Source: Pseudoips prasinana (Eukaryota; Arthropoda; Insecta; Lepidoptera; Nolidae). Taken from it: a stretch of DNA of 64,000 nt. The notes beneath the pieces were generated by a model. The model saw only the letters and a list, made by a program, of their open reading frames with translations, searched no databases and had not been told where the DNA came from. The stretch covers positions 5,828,001-5,892,000 of the forward strand of contig OX621250.1 in NCBI GenBank assembly GCA_951640165.1, read 5' to 3'. A program made the translations under genes and the position numbers. Shown piece after piece: positions 41,509 to 53,288 of the stretch; within the stretch, counting starts at the first letter, position 1; every line of letters starts with the position of its first letter.

Positions 41509-42354
41509 TATCATTTCTTTGTCTGCATAGCCAATAAATCTAATTTTCCAGCGTAAATAATAAAGTAACTGCATGGTAACCTAAACAGAACTAAACATTT
41601 CTCAAAGAAATTATGTAACAATTTGTCTATGATTTATTGTTTGCTAAAAACGCGACTCAGCAACATTTCTGGGTGAGCACACCATGTAAAAATATCTATT
41701 ACGCAAGCCGCCGACGCATCACCCCCGGCATCCCGGGGTGGGCCAGACGCCACCTTGGAACACCCCTCGAACATCCAAGGTCAAGCACTAGTCTACGAAA
41801 TACTTGCCAAACAAAACCCACCAATACAACGATCCACTTAAGATCCAATTTGGAATACCTGTAGAATACGAATTCAGTCCATTCAATATTGTATTCTACC
41901 AAGTTACTATAAGGACGTGTTCAGGTTGTATGGTGACAGGGTGTGAATGTAGGGTTGTACTACTAGTGTAGTACTGTAGTGTACCCGGCGGACAATCAAT
42001 GAGTTTCAGCCATGTTGTATGAATTATGTATAGAACGAGCCAGCAGTGCTTACTTACGTGACATTTAGTTCAAAACAAGCTCTACCGTGTTGACGGGAAC
42101 TAAGTCGATACTACTTTATTAGGACTGCGTAAACTATTTCTTTTCTCATCACTTTAGCTGATAAAAAGTTGGTATTGTCTATTCTTGTCTATGGTTATAG
42201 AATGATGCTCATAATAAGAGCGCGAAATGTTGTGGATCTAAAATTAAAATATGATTGGTGCGCCAAATAAGAAAGATACTTATTATTTACGGTAGAATGA
42301 TACAATTCTTCCATAATTCCATCAGAGAATGGGTAGCGTCTCTGTGAACTATGA
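41509..42354. other. No gene recognised
   Basis: Mixed sequence; a 60-base GC-rich patch at 41705-41765 (CCCCGGCATCCCGGGGTGGG) has no clear identity. Confidence 0.4.
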
Positions 42355-42475
42355 CGCTCACACTGCGATCGGAAACCCGACCGCCAAGCGTGGCGATTAT
42401 AGCATATCCCCCCCATTCTCGTGGGAGGCTCTTGCCTAGCTGTGATCGACATTCGGATGAAGTGATGATGATGAT
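42355..42475 (+). repeat. LINE tail G copy
   Basis: CACTGCGATCGGAAACCCGA, CGCCAAGCGTGGCGATTATA, GTGGGAGGCTCTTGCC and an ATGATGATGATG tail. Confidence 0.7.
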
Positions 42476-42639
42476 GTATTTAATCCATATTTATTATCTT
42501 AAATATCTTTAATAATACCATCTCGAAAATCAATTCTCTGCTTGTTTTATCGCTATATACTAGAGGAAATAAGCAATACGGTAGACCAATGATGCGCCCG
42601 GGGGTCATACTTGGTGAGCATCTAAAGCACTTTTAGTAG

Positions 42640-42745
42640 CTGGCAGCTCTATGTATGCCCTGTTCTTTTCATACGAGCTACTTTAGAGAGAGATGGAATG
42701 CTATTTCAATTCATTTGACGTGTAAAAGACAGATTTACCAGCAAT
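42640..42745 (+). repeat. Repeat P copy 2
   Basis: Matches 14725-14830 over CTATGTATGCCCTGTTCTTT, CATACGAG, TTAGAGAGAGATGGAATG and GTGTAAAAGACAG. Confidence 0.55.
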
Positions 42746-43495
42746 AACAACAAAAAAAACTATTCAAATTTTGATTTTGGAACATATTCGTTTTGGTAAA
42801 TTCCTTAGATTTCCAATGTAAGTGATATTTTATATCTTGGCCATAGATGGCGGCCCCTCGATAGAGCGTGGTGATGCGATTGAAACTGCGTATTTCCTGC
42901 TCTAATTGACATATTGGCTCAGTTCATGACATGAGCGTAGCGAAGATCAATAACATCGTCACCTCGCATTACATTCCCATTAGAAACGCCGCTATTATTC
43001 ATATCGCGTTCATAAACATTACAATTAATATTCAGAACCGATTATAATTCGCCACACACATTGTATGTAACGTATTAAATCGAATATTAATAAGACAATA
43101 ATTTACTTTTATCATTGGATAGAAACAACTCAAATTCTATTACAACGAAGAACTCATGAATACAACAAACGCATTTTACAAGGTTAACCTTCTTGTAATA
43201 AAATAAACTAGATAAAGTGCAATGACACCTTCTAATTTTAAATTCTTGTTTCATTACTATCATGGTTTGCGCGGGAATTAAAGCGAAGTTGCAAACCAGT
43301 GAAGGTTTGTTATATTTCCCGCTTTTTTATAATCTGTAACCACAGCTATGCTCTATCTATGGTAACCATAGCGGCCACTTTAAATTGTTATTCGCATCAG
43401 TGGTGATAATTGAGATGCCGTAGACAATCACCGTGAGAACTTAGCCCAGTTTGCAAATCAAGCACCCTTCATTCACAAATCACGAATTCGTATTT
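42746..43495. other. No gene recognised
   Basis: AT-rich unique sequence; no exon. Confidence 0.4.
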
Positions 43496-43733
43496 ATGAA
43501 TTAATCTCAACTGTACTCCCTGTACACGTTGATTGATATTGTTAGGATCGGAACTAATATAAAAGTGAAAAGATTTTATTTTTATATTAGTTCCGATAAG
43601 TTATATTATTTTAAAAGTTTTAACAAGATATGTCTCAATTTGTGAGACTTAAAGAGCAGATTAACCAATAAGATCTAACAATCATCTCGTAAAGGGTAGA
43701 TACTCCAGTTGAGATTAATTCATAAATACGAAT
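43496..43733. mobile_element. 238-bp MITE with nested central palindrome
   Basis: Perfect 28-bp terminal inverted repeats starting ATTCGTATTTATGAATTAAT (43496-43523) and its complement (43706-43733). A second palindrome CGGAACTAATATAAAA/TTTTATATTAGTTCCG occupies 43549-43595. No obvious target duplication. Confidence 0.8.
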
Positions 43734-44334
43734 AATAGAATACTTTTTTATGGATTATGGATTGTGCCTGCGCTTGACAACAACATTGACTCATAAGATA
43801 CCTGTTCACTTTAGATACTTGCTTTCGGATCATTGCAGAAAAACATTATATTTTTTTATAACAATATCAATCGGCGTGAACATACCACCATTAATAAGGT
43901 TGGACACAAATGTCATGACTTTCACATGGTAATAATAGTGCACACTTTTTAAATGTCAGTCGTGCTTCACACTGATATCGATCTATCAATCTAATGGACT
44001 CGAGATTATAAATAGTCGCTACCGAAATATCGAATGACCATTAGTGTTAGTGGACTGGCGACATGAAAGCGTTGCCGAAATATAGCATGATTATTTACTG
44101 AGAGATAAGATAGTGACTACATCACGAGAGCGATATTGAATTGAGTGCAGGGGCGGATTAAATAAAGAAATCAGAGTGCTACGCAGGCCCGATTAAGACG
44201 AAAACACTTTTTAACTCGGAAGAAAATACTAAATTAACAAACTTTGTATCTTTTAGTAGACGACGAAAATGGCGGATGAATTCATTCTTTGGAGATGCGA
44301 TATGTATAAAGTTCATATACGTATAAAATAAATA
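43734..44334. other. No gene recognised
   Basis: AT-rich. Short open frames lack support. Confidence 0.4.
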
Positions 44335-44590
44335 AAATAAAATAAAATAAAAAAGGTTTTTATTCACGTAGACTTTAAAAAAGCGCTTGTAAATAGTCAG
44401 AACATGTTTGTAGTAATATAGTTGTATACATTAGATATTATTTCTAGTAACATAGATATTTAGGTACATCTTGTATGAAAACATTTATAAAATTTATTTT
44501 ATTACAGAAATGATATTTAGCTAGCTCGTATCAAGTTATTGTCAAGAGATTATGTTTAATTATCTAGTTTAAGTCTAATATTTTTACTAC
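44335..44590 (-). repeat. Repeat E copy with TTTTA tail
   Basis: Minus strand: GACTTAAACTAGATAATTAA, CTTGACAATAACTTGATACG, TTTACAAGCGCTTTTTTAAA, GTCTACGTGAATAAAAACC, then (TTTTA)n. Best view of the family's 3' terminus. Confidence 0.75.
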
Positions 44591-45934
44591 ATATTGTCAA
44601 TGGTTCTGTCTATATTAAAGGTATTATTATTATGACGGACATTGTGTTAATAATTTTTTTTATTCCAATTTCAGACCATATTATTCAACAACAGCGGTCT
44701 ATTGTCCCATAATTATTTTGCCCTAGGTTCCAAGGAAGAAGTGTTTTAACCATAACAATTGCAGGCATTTTCAAAGCAGTTTTCATAATAATTTTTGTCA
44801 AGCAATCTTTACGATACAGGGACCTAAAAATTTGGTACACTCAACCAAATTTGGAACAGGTTATAACGTCAACTCAACGCCACAAAACGAAACATATATT
44901 TTTGTATCCTTAAAGGCGAAAAGGAGAGATTAATAAAATGCTTTCAGACTTACTGGAGACGGTACTATAAAAAATTAAGTGCCAAAATAGTTTTTCAACT
45001 ATTAGCAGTGTGGGTGGAACGGAGAAAGGAAATGCATCTATTAATACGTCATACTACATTACACCATGAATCTCAAGATAAATATCTGGAAGGTTACAGC
45101 AAATTTCCGATATCATGGCGTGAACTGACATCTTTGTGATTATGAAAAGCTGATTTCCCAAATATTCAAGGCAAAAGATTCTGAATAACGATTGGTTGTT
45201 CAAATGATTATTGCAACACGAATATTTCTCTAAAATTAATGTTTGGTTTGTATAGTAATAGCAAAGAGGGAAGAAAGACCGTAATCGATTGTCACCTGTA
45301 ATAAATCCCCTATCGAATATCTGCTTGTGCTTGCCGGGCTCAATATTACCTACTTATTCAAGTTGGTATCCCTATTGTACATCGCGACCTCTCTTAGTAA
45401 AGAATACTGTGTAATAAATAATAGTTCTCTGAACCAAATTTCGGCCACAGTGACTTATCAACGAATACATGAGTACAACTCTGCCAACTTATATACATAC
45501 TTCTTCGCATGATATAAACCGCAAAACCCCCATAATATTTTTCGCACTACGTGAAAATCAAAGTCGCGGCCTTATTATAAACGACAAGCCTACCTTATAT
45601 TGTAAAAGTTGTCATCGCTAGAAAGTAATAGACTAACAAACTTCAATCGGCTTTATTACCTTTAGAAATGCTTTTATTTTATGAGTAAGCTATCCATTCC
45701 GTAGCTTCGTCTTCTTGGTCTATGATCGATCGAGGGGAAAGTGTTATTGTCGTAGATAGTAACTCGCTAGTAATCAATCGCAACGGGTTGGCAACCTGCC
45801 GCTATGACAGGATAGTTAAAAATAGCCGTAGTACGCTAGAGAGATTTACTTAATAGGAAACTAATATTGTCATGGAATGAATTCGCGTTTATAAAAAGGG
45901 ACGAAAATAGTATAACATCTTTATTTTATCATAT
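44591..45934. other. No gene recognised
   Basis: About 1.3 kb AT-rich sequence with no supported exon or repeat; 45430-45450 has a short SINE-S-like TTTCGGCCACAGTG match. Confidence 0.4.
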
Positions 45935-46265
45935 GGGCAGTGAATATCCTAAAGTCACAGTTGACATTGTTTAACGACTACAACCGGGGCCGAACGCTTA
46001 AGGGCTTATGCACACCACGTTTTTTAAGCGCGCCGTTGACGCGCGTTTATAGCGATATACACGCGCGTTAGCATCGCGTTTGAATCGATTCAATTCATAC
46101 AAAAACCAAACTGCTCTATAGGATAAAAGCGCGCCGTCGACGACGACGGCGCGCTAAAAAAACGTGGTGTGCACAGACTCTAACGTATCCTTCGGATCAC
46201 GAACTTAGAAACTTAGAAATTAAACCACTTTGGTGATCACCAATCTATAGACAAACCTTGTGCTT
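45935..46265 (-). repeat. SINE-5S copy 5, interrupted
   Basis: Left part (45935-46001) holds CGACTACAACCGGGGCCGA; right part (46181-46265) holds TAACGTATCCTTCGGATCAC and CCACTTTGGTGATCACCAAT. A MITE occupies 46002-46180. Confidence 0.7.
46002..46180. mobile_element. PIF/Harbinger-like MITE, 179 bp
   Basis: Inverted ends GGGCTTATGCACACCACG and (reverse complement) GAGTCTGTGCACACCACG, pairing on through TTTTTTAAGCGCGCCGT. Flanked by TAA at 45999-46001 and 46181-46183, while uninterrupted SINE-5S copies have a single CTTAACGT. A 3-bp TAA duplication with G-rich ends is the PIF/Harbinger pattern. Internal sequence rich in GCGCGC. Confidence 0.85.
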
Positions 46266-46297
46266 AGGTGCCCGGTGAGAATGTGTGCCCGGTGTAT

Positions 46298-46575
46298 ACT
46301 GTAACTGAACAAGAAACTTGGGGAAAGTACTGTAACTACAGTTTAGCAAGATGGGCGAAAATGCTGTAATTGAACATTAATAACTAGAGATCAGAACGAT
46401 GGGTGAAAAAACTGTAACTAAACATGTATAAGTCGAGTTTAGAAAGATGGGCGAAAATTCTGGAACTGGTCATTAATAACTAGAGTTCAGAAAGATGGGA
46501 GAAAATACTGCAGCTAAAACATGAATTAATCGAATTGAGAAAGATGGGCGAAAATGCTCTAACTGAACTTGCATA
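46298..46575 (+). repeat. Minisatellite, 48-bp unit
   Basis: ATGGG cores of GATGGGCGAAAAT occur at 46351, 46399, 46447, 46495 and 46544, spacing 48, 48, 48 and 49. Units also share ACTGTAACT.AACAT and AATAACTAGAG. A shortened unit precedes them. Units are more diverged than in the 33-bp array. Stops occur in every frame, so not coding. Confidence 0.9.
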
Positions 46576-47224
46576 ACGTGGAAATGTTTTAGAGTATGAT
46601 AAGCCGACGTGATTGGTTTTACAAGACTGGATAAACCTTTATTAAAATCTATTTATTTGTATGAGGCGTGTCATATTTGTTCAAGTCACATTTAGACTAT
46701 TAATACTATGCGGTCACTCAACGTTATATTTATTTTTAGACCAAATGTCTAAGTGGATTATAAGAAAACATATAAAATTCAGAGCTGTTTAAATCTGATC
46801 GGATAATCCCCAGACTAATGTTTTTGAGATTATTATCAGTTATTTATTTTATTTCCTCAAAACAACAGCTAGTTAATAGTTTATTAACCTTTGCATAACC
46901 GTGCACGTTTAATAGCCTCCTATGACAGGCCATAGACGATATTATTATGCTAAACGAGCATCCGCATTTTCGTTAACGAAACGTTCGAACCATAAATTGA
47001 CAGCAATGACAGCTGTCATTTTAATGTGTATTAAAATGACTAAAAATACATGGCTGGAATCATAATGGAGGTAGGCTGTGAAAGATAAACATTTTGGTGT
47101 ATTGACATCTTTACAAATACCATCTAGAATATTGGCAAGATCGTGCGTAAATAACGTGTATAAATTCAAATTTAAATAATTTGACATATGATTGGTCCGA
47201 CTGATTTTTGGTCATAGCGTCCAC
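46576..47224. other. No gene recognised
   Basis: AT-rich. A small palindromic GACAGCAATGACAGCTGTCA lies at 46999-47018. Confidence 0.4.
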
Positions 47225-47680
47225 AACTTTAAGTATGGTAAAGATTGGCTATAGCAAGCCAATCTTTTTAGTAAACTGAAGTCCGCACTGGGCACACAGT
47301 TTCCCGTCAAAATAATTGTATTGAATATTTGTGGGTTGTCGGGCTTTCAGCTTATCGCGTTTTGTATCGCGCTCTTCTTTTCCATGCTCCCCATAAACGC
47401 GTATTTGTCCCATGACAAACCCGCGCAATTCCGGTCGTGGTGCTGCCAATTCTTCCCACTTAAAGGGCTCGATATAGTATCTTTTCATGTGCCGTTTCTG
47501 AAAATCTTTTTTCGCTTACCCTCCTTCAGTTCAGAATAAAAGATCTGCACGCTCTTCTGACATGCGAGTGATATGTCCGCACCACCGAAGTAGTGGACGC
47601 ATTAAATACGACTCAATGCCACCAACATTGGCTCGCAAAACTTTAGTATAACGTACGCGATCAGTACCCCTGCCAGGACT
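47225..47680 (-). pseudogene. LINE ORF2 C-terminal remnant with zinc-finger end
   Basis: Minus-strand frames read [19 protein letters not shown] codons, then (47488-47249) HMKRYYIEPFKWEELAAPRP, a charged helix, and CAQCGLQFTKKIGL. This is the order found at the C-terminus of some RTE-type reverse transcriptases (RWxGHxxRM, lysine-rich segment, CxxC...GL half-finger). At least one frameshift and stops interrupt it. Confidence 0.55.
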
Positions 47681-47881
47681 CCATATAGATTACTTACTCG
47701 ATCAAAGTTAGTACCAATTGTCATTATTCCGCTAGGGGCGATGCTAGTTAATGTACAGGAAAAAACTGCAAGCAACATCGAGGAAATAAACGTGAGATTG
47801 TGATAGTACCGGGACATCTTTCACTCGACGCATCTCGAAATGGAAATATGTATGACCCCGTTGTAAAAACGAGATAGCCAA

Positions 47882-47935
47882 TTGATTAGAAGCTGGGCCG
47901 TGGAGCTCCGACTCCATGGCCCAACTTCTAATCAA
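47882..47935. repeat. 24-bp stem hairpin
   Basis: Arms 47882-47905 and 47912-47935 pair at 22 of 24 positions around a 6-nt loop; arm begins TTGATTAGAAGCTGGGCC. Confidence 0.9.
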
Positions 47936-48089
47936 GATCTCTGGAGAATCAAACGAAGATGCGGACAATTGACTTTCGAAAAGATATATTGTGTACAGTA
48001 CAGTTCATATGCGCGTTAGAAATTAATTACATGGCACTTAGAGGAAACCTGCAAGCCAGCCAGTTCTCAATTGTTCTTGATGGCATGTG

Positions 48090-48215
48090 AATTCTGGCAA
48101 CCCGCACTGGGCCAGCGTGGTAAACTATGGCCTTATACCCTTTCATTGTGAGAGGAGGCCCATGCCTGGCAGCGGGACAGTAATGGGCTGCATTACTATG
48201 GTCATAGCTCATGAT
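48090..48215 (+). repeat. Non-LTR 3' end fragment
   Basis: CAACCCGCACTGGGCCAGCG, GTAAACTATGGCC, GTGAGAGGAGGCCCATGCCT and GGCAGCGGGACAGTAATGGG: a block I recognise as the terminal part of a common lepidopteran non-LTR element. Confidence 0.6.
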
Positions 48216-48619
48216 ATGCCCCAGAAATTAGACCTATCTAAATCGATTTTCCAAGAATATTAGACAACCAGCTGAAGGAATCTATAACCTAATTGCATCT
48301 TTTTTGCAATCTCTTTTACTGACTTTTCTTTTTTTATAACTTTTCAATATCATACCATATGCGTGAAATGTATAACATTAAGAAATAGTAACTCTGCTGG
48401 AATTATCTCAAATACCAGATTAGGTTAAATTCACCGTCCTAGGACACCTTACCGGACAGCGATAGTCACTTGGCGGAAATTCCCAATTAATTAATATTTA
48501 TTAAGTTACTAGGTATTGTGTATTACTAATTTGAATGTCGTTACTTATCGATCTATTATAGCTAGTATGAAAAAGACGGTACACTTAGAACAGCCACACT
48601 GATTAAATCTAAAGATAGG
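48216..48619. other. No gene recognised
   Basis: AT-rich sequence up to the target site of the following insertion. Confidence 0.4.
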
Positions 48620-48634
48620 TTCTAAGGTGTCCCT

Positions 48635-48975
48635 CGTCATACATAAGCGGTCCCGGGAAGAGGTAACCTGCTGTAGCTCAGGTTGCCTAAACGCGCTTGT
48701 GCGTGCTGGGGAGGGGAGGAGGCATTTGGCCCCCTCCCGTCCCCGGAGGAGAGTCTCAGACGCTCAGTGTACAGCGGGGGTACTGGCGAGATCGTTCACG
48801 AGTACCCAGACCCCCCGCTACAGGCATTGTGAGGCTGGCTACCATGGTGGTTTTAGTGCGTATCCCGGGACTAGCCCGGCGAGTCCCACATAACCCGTCG
48901 CCTCCCCAAGCGGCGGGTATGCGTAAGTTTAATGCATTTCCACCATGTAAAAAAAAAAAAAAAAAAAAAAAAAGC
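48635..48975 (+). mobile_element. 5'-truncated R1/Jockey-type retrotransposon, recent insertion
   Basis: 341-bp GC-rich insert ending GCATTTCCACCATGT followed by 25 A residues. It is flanked by a perfect 15-bp target duplication TTCTAAGGTGTCCCT (48620-48634 and 48976-48990). The insert is the 3' UTR of a GC-rich element (GGTGGTTTTAGTGCGTATCC, GCGGCGGGTATGCGTAAG). Intact poly(A) and duplication mean little time has passed since integration; severe 5' truncation is usual for target-primed reverse transcription. Open frames on the insert (48627-48893 and 48697-48981) are incidental. Confidence 0.9.
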
Positions 48976-48990
48976 TTCTAAGGTGTCCCT

Positions 48991-50664
48991 AACTTACCTG
49001 CTGTGTAACGAGCCATAACTAAATTGATTCAACTAAAGATGCCTTGCCCTTTAATTAAGAACTAAATGAAAAAGAAATGCATTGATATTAAAATCGATTT
49101 AGTTGGTGCTCCTTTGAATCGTAGCCATTTAAGGTTTCTTTTTAAATTTAAAGCGTATTAATACGAGAAATAGAATAATTGTTTTTATATATTTGGCTCA
49201 CTATAATTTTTAAGTTAGAAGTATTGTTCTAAAGTCATTATTTTGCAACCTCACCGTCAAAACCCGACTCCAACTAGAAGAATCTATTTCGATGTAACTA
49301 TTGAACAGCGGAATAGATTTTCATTAAACATAGGTAAAAACCATCTCGATTAAACAACCTACCAGATGACAGATGAATAGAATGGGGTCCAACTACACTG
49401 ACACACAGACATAATACAGGCTTTGAACTAATAAGAATTTATAGCTACACAGAATACGTAAAAAAAAATCTGAGGGATTAACAATGATAATATAAACTTT
49501 ACATTAGAAGCGAACAAATTGCCATGTTTGTGCCGTCCACATCAGTACTTGCCATTCGCAGAAAGCTATTAGGTAGGTACCAATTCTCAGCTGGGAGGCA
49601 TCATCACGACACTTCCCAGAAAGACACGGGCAAATCATCGAGGAAATAACCCGTTATTATGGTTTCAATTACATATGTGAAGATAGCCTTTACCACTGGC
49701 AACATTGACACTTCAATCTTGGAATGTTACTACATGGGCAGTATAAAAAGGACCGACATCTCTTGTTCATAATACGCTACGGCATAGACAAATTACGCAA
49801 TATTTTCTCATAAGTAAAAAAAGTATAAATTAATCTATGGTTAAGTACCATAGATTAGCTGATATTTTTTCACTTCATCCAGCAACAATGCTTGCTTGTG
49901 CTTGCATTTTTTAATAGTTTTGACACTTCGCGCAAGTAAACGTAGTGTTATATGAGTTTTGGCGCCAACGCGGAAAAGGACGCATAGAGGCTGTTTTATT
50001 TTCAAAAACTAGTGTAAATTAGAGTTTTTATGTGTAAATATGGTGGATTTTTAGACATAACATCTTCGACAACGTACGCAAGTGGAGGAAATTGCAATAT
50101 TGCCATGAATTGTGATTTTCCGTGTTGTAACCAAAACTCCATAGAAGCCTCTAGTAAAGTCTCCACTGCTTTACTGGGGTAGGACTATGACTTGACTGTG
50201 ACGGACGTGACGGACATGACTGACTGACTTTGAAATATAAATAATAAAACTGAAGACGAGGCGGTATGGTCACAGATCTTAGCCTGCCCAAAGAGAGCAA
50301 AAAAAAAAGTAGTGTTATATTCTCTTTGACTTCGCGGGCAGGCCTGGCGAATGGCCATAACACTTTTAATTAATTGCTTCAAGGTCACTCAATTTTGTTT
50401 TGGATAACATTGCAAATTATATTTCCATAGAATCTATAGAAAGTTCCATACTTACAGTGAGTTTGTAAACGTCGTTAAACTCACACATATTTAGTTAATT
50501 AATTAAATAATATCTAAATTACTCTTATTAATAAGCAAATACTTCGAATAGTTGAATAAAAATAACGTGTTAGCCATCTTCATATCGCTTTCCAAAACCT
50601 TTTTGGCGCCAACTCAATTACTCACCCGTTGGGAATGACAGTAATCTAATTGAATACGTTTATT
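48991..50664. other. No gene recognised
   Basis: About 1.7 kb AT-rich sequence. TTTTGGCGCCAACGCGG (49957-49973) and TTTTTGGCGCCAACTC (50600-50615) are short related motifs; otherwise nothing defined. Confidence 0.4.
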
Positions 50665-50735
50665 TTACGACTAGATGCTCCCGCGACTTCGGTCGCATAG
50701 TATCTTCATCGATTAAGACACAATGTTTTGTCAGG
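50665..50735 (+). repeat. Short repeat end fragment
   Basis: ACTAGATGCTCCCGCGACTT followed by CGGTCGC matches the start of another widespread lepidopteran repeat related in style to repeat F. Confidence 0.4.
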
Positions 50736-50890
50736 ACAAGGAGTCTGGGTCTATCTATATAAGTATGTATTTACAAAAGAAAAATAGTATATGTAGTATA
50801 TCAGTTATCTGGTTTCCATAGTACGAGCTCTGCTTAGTTTGGGATCAGATGACCATGTGTGAATAATGTCCCAGGATATTATTACTATTA
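50736..50890 (+). repeat. SINE-A 3' part
   Basis: CTGGGTCTATCTATATAAGT to TTTGGGATCAGATGACCATG and AATGTCCCAGGATATTATTA; forms an inverted pair with the next copy. Confidence 0.8.
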
Positions 50891-50939
50891 ATTTAACATA
50901 AAACACATCATTTCTCATCCCCATAACAAAGATCGTGAT

Positions 50940-51190
50940 TATAATATCCTGGGACATTATTTACACACGGCCATCTGATCCCAAACTAAGCAGAGCTCGT
51001 ACTATGGAAACCAGATAACTGATATACTTACTACATATACTACTTTTCTTTTTTAAATACATAATTAAGATAATTACACTCAGACTCAGGACAAACAGAC
51101 ATGTTCATGCACACAAATATCTGTCCGGGGTGGGCATCGAACCTACGATCTGCTGGGTTAAAGGTATCTTACCTACCACGCCAATACTTC
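50940..51190 (-). mobile_element. SINE-A, near full length
   Basis: Reverse orientation from ATAATATCCTGGGACATTAT through CTGATCCCAAACTAAGCAGA and ACAGACATGTTCATGCACAC to the B-box side GTGGGCATCGAACCTACG. Only about 50 bases separate it from the plus-strand copy, giving about 150-bp arms that can pair. Confidence 0.8.
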
Positions 51191-51443
51191 ATCCTGTATT
51201 TTTGTTGAGAATTAAAAGTCGATAAGGCTACGCCTTCTACGATCATGACAAGCCGCAAATGAAGATGAATACAACATTTGCAAATACTTTGCATAGGACG
51301 AGCAATGACAGGCTGGCATTGACACCTCGTTCATTCAACACCATGAGCTCATCAGGATGACTGATGGTCGAATATTTGCATACAAGTTGCACAACAAAAC
51401 AATATTATATTAAGATTGCAAGCACTCACTGCACCCACACTAT

Positions 51444-51484
51444 TTTTGGTACGAACTAAATTATCAATTCAGTTCGTACCAAAA
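51444..51484. repeat. Palindrome TTTTGGTACGAACT
   Basis: TTTTGGTACGAACT and its exact complement separated by an A/T centre (AAATTATCAATTC). Perfect 14-bp arms. Confidence 0.85.
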
Positions 51485-51534
51485 CTTATGTATCCTTTTG
51501 CCAAAGTTTATGCTTATGAAAAAAGTATTTAATA

Positions 51535-51775
51535 ATAATATCCTGGGACATTATTCACCATCCATCTGATCCCAAACTAAGCCGAGCTTGTATTATGGAA
51601 ATCAGATAACTGATATATTACATATACTTCCTTTCTTTTGTAAATATATACTTATACAGATAATTATCTACGCCCAGACTCAGGACAAATAGACATGTTC
51701 ATGCACACAGATATTTATCCTGGGTGGGAATCAAATTCACGACCTGCGGCGGGAAAGGCAAGCATTTACCAACCT
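51535..51775 (-). repeat. SINE-A copy
   Basis: ATATCCTGGGACATTATTCA, CTGATCCCAAACTAAGCCGA, GACATGTTCATGCACACAGA, then GGTGGGAATCAAATTCACGA (mutated B box) and GCAAGCATTTACCAACC. Nearly complete. Confidence 0.8.
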
Positions 51776-52479
51776 GTCAAAACTGTTTATTAAAGTAAAG
51801 GTTTTGGAGTACGTAGAACATCATTCGTCTTTCTAAAAAAACATTACGTCACCCTTACTTACTGTTTTCAATTTGTGTTTTATGTAAATACTGATAGAAA
51901 AACATATAACCAACTTCCTCTTTTGTATATGACGACCGATTTAAGCAAAATGTATTCGGAAGTTCTGAAAATGTAAAATGGTTACTTGTAGAGTAAAATT
52001 GTCCAAAATGGCGTGAGAGTTATGCATTTTGATATGCATGTATTTTTTTAATTATCAAAATCAGTTCTCAAATAAGCGGGAAATCATGTAAAACACATAC
52101 TCAAAAAATACAATCCAATTTTATACCGCCTTTTTTTGAAGGCAATAAAAAAACATGCAAATCGAAAAGTATTATATCATAATTTCCAAATTCCGACGTC
52201 ATTTTGAGTAATTTTGTTCTACAAATGGTCATTTTTCATGTTCAGTACTCATATTAGATACAAATATGACACTTTAAGATACTACTAGGTATGTTTACTA
52301 ATTCCAACGAACATTCATATGTTTCATAACAGTCTAATTTAAATTCGTAACTCAATACCAAGTGTTTTGTTTATACGACAGCGGTACAGTTACCGGAACT
52401 GAAATACTGTGTTTTGTTTTTAAAGATCAAGTTCCTGGGATTTCCTTTATAAGTAACGCGCTAATATTGATCGATATAA
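51776..52479. other. No gene recognised
   Basis: AT-rich unique sequence. Confidence 0.4.
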
Positions 52480-52690
52480 TAAGGCGCTCATACTTAAATG
52501 CCCTCACCGATCGGTTAAGTCAAGTAACTAGGCTCACGGACAGTCCATAGATGGGTGACCGCTCAACTGGTATAATTTCTGGGCGTCTCCGTGCTTTGGA
52601 GGGCACGTCAAGCTATCAGTCCCGGTTGAGGACATTAGACAACAGTCGTTAAGCCATGTCAGAGGCGGAATGGGCGGCTAGAAGAATACA
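52480..52690 (+). repeat. SINE-5S copy 6
   Basis: GATCGGTTAAGTCAAGTAAC, CAGTCCATAGATGGGTGACC, GCTTTGGAGGGCACGTCAAG, GACAACAGTCGTTAAGCCAT and GTCAGAGGCGGAATGGGCGG. Confidence 0.75.
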
Positions 52691-53288
52691 TTTAGGTATG
52701 TATCAATCTCTAATCAAAACCATTGAGCAAGCTCTACATGGTAATGCCTCCGATTCTATGTAAGACTAACTAAACTAAATAACTAATTTCAATATAATTG
52801 CTGTTATTTCTAAAATAGTTTATATAAGAAGCAAAAGAAATAATGAGGGAAAATAATTACTGTTTAAAAAATATATAAAATCGATTATAACTTTTCATTT
52901 TGACAACCCATTGGAGTTAAACTTATATGGGACCATTCTGAAAGCATTCTCAATCGATTGAAAGAAGAATTATCAAATCGATTCACACACAACGGAGAAA
53001 TATCAATGAAAAAAAAAAACACCGTCTTACTGTTCTTTTAAAGTCTAAATTTGCCCAGTTTAAGTAATATTAACTGTGTTCGTACACTGAAAGTTCCATG
53101 TATGCCCTGGTCTTTTAATACGAACATATGAAGTGAACTATTAACATGATGCCTCCGCCCGTGGCTTACTACTCGTACCATGCTTGTCGACTGAAAATCA
53201 GTATTGGGTGTTTCCTATCCAGCTAATGGTGAGACGGTGACCCTTCAGCAGGACATGCAGTGATATCCTTAATTAACATGTACGTATA
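52691..53288. other. No gene; short repeat P piece
   Basis: AT-rich, with a repeat P fragment TCCATGTATGCCCTGGTCTT at about 53094. Confidence 0.4.

Noticed and set aside
48627..48981. GC-rich host exon (two overlapping open frames)
   Set aside because: The block is flanked by a perfect 15-bp duplication and ends in poly(A); it is a retrotransposon insertion.
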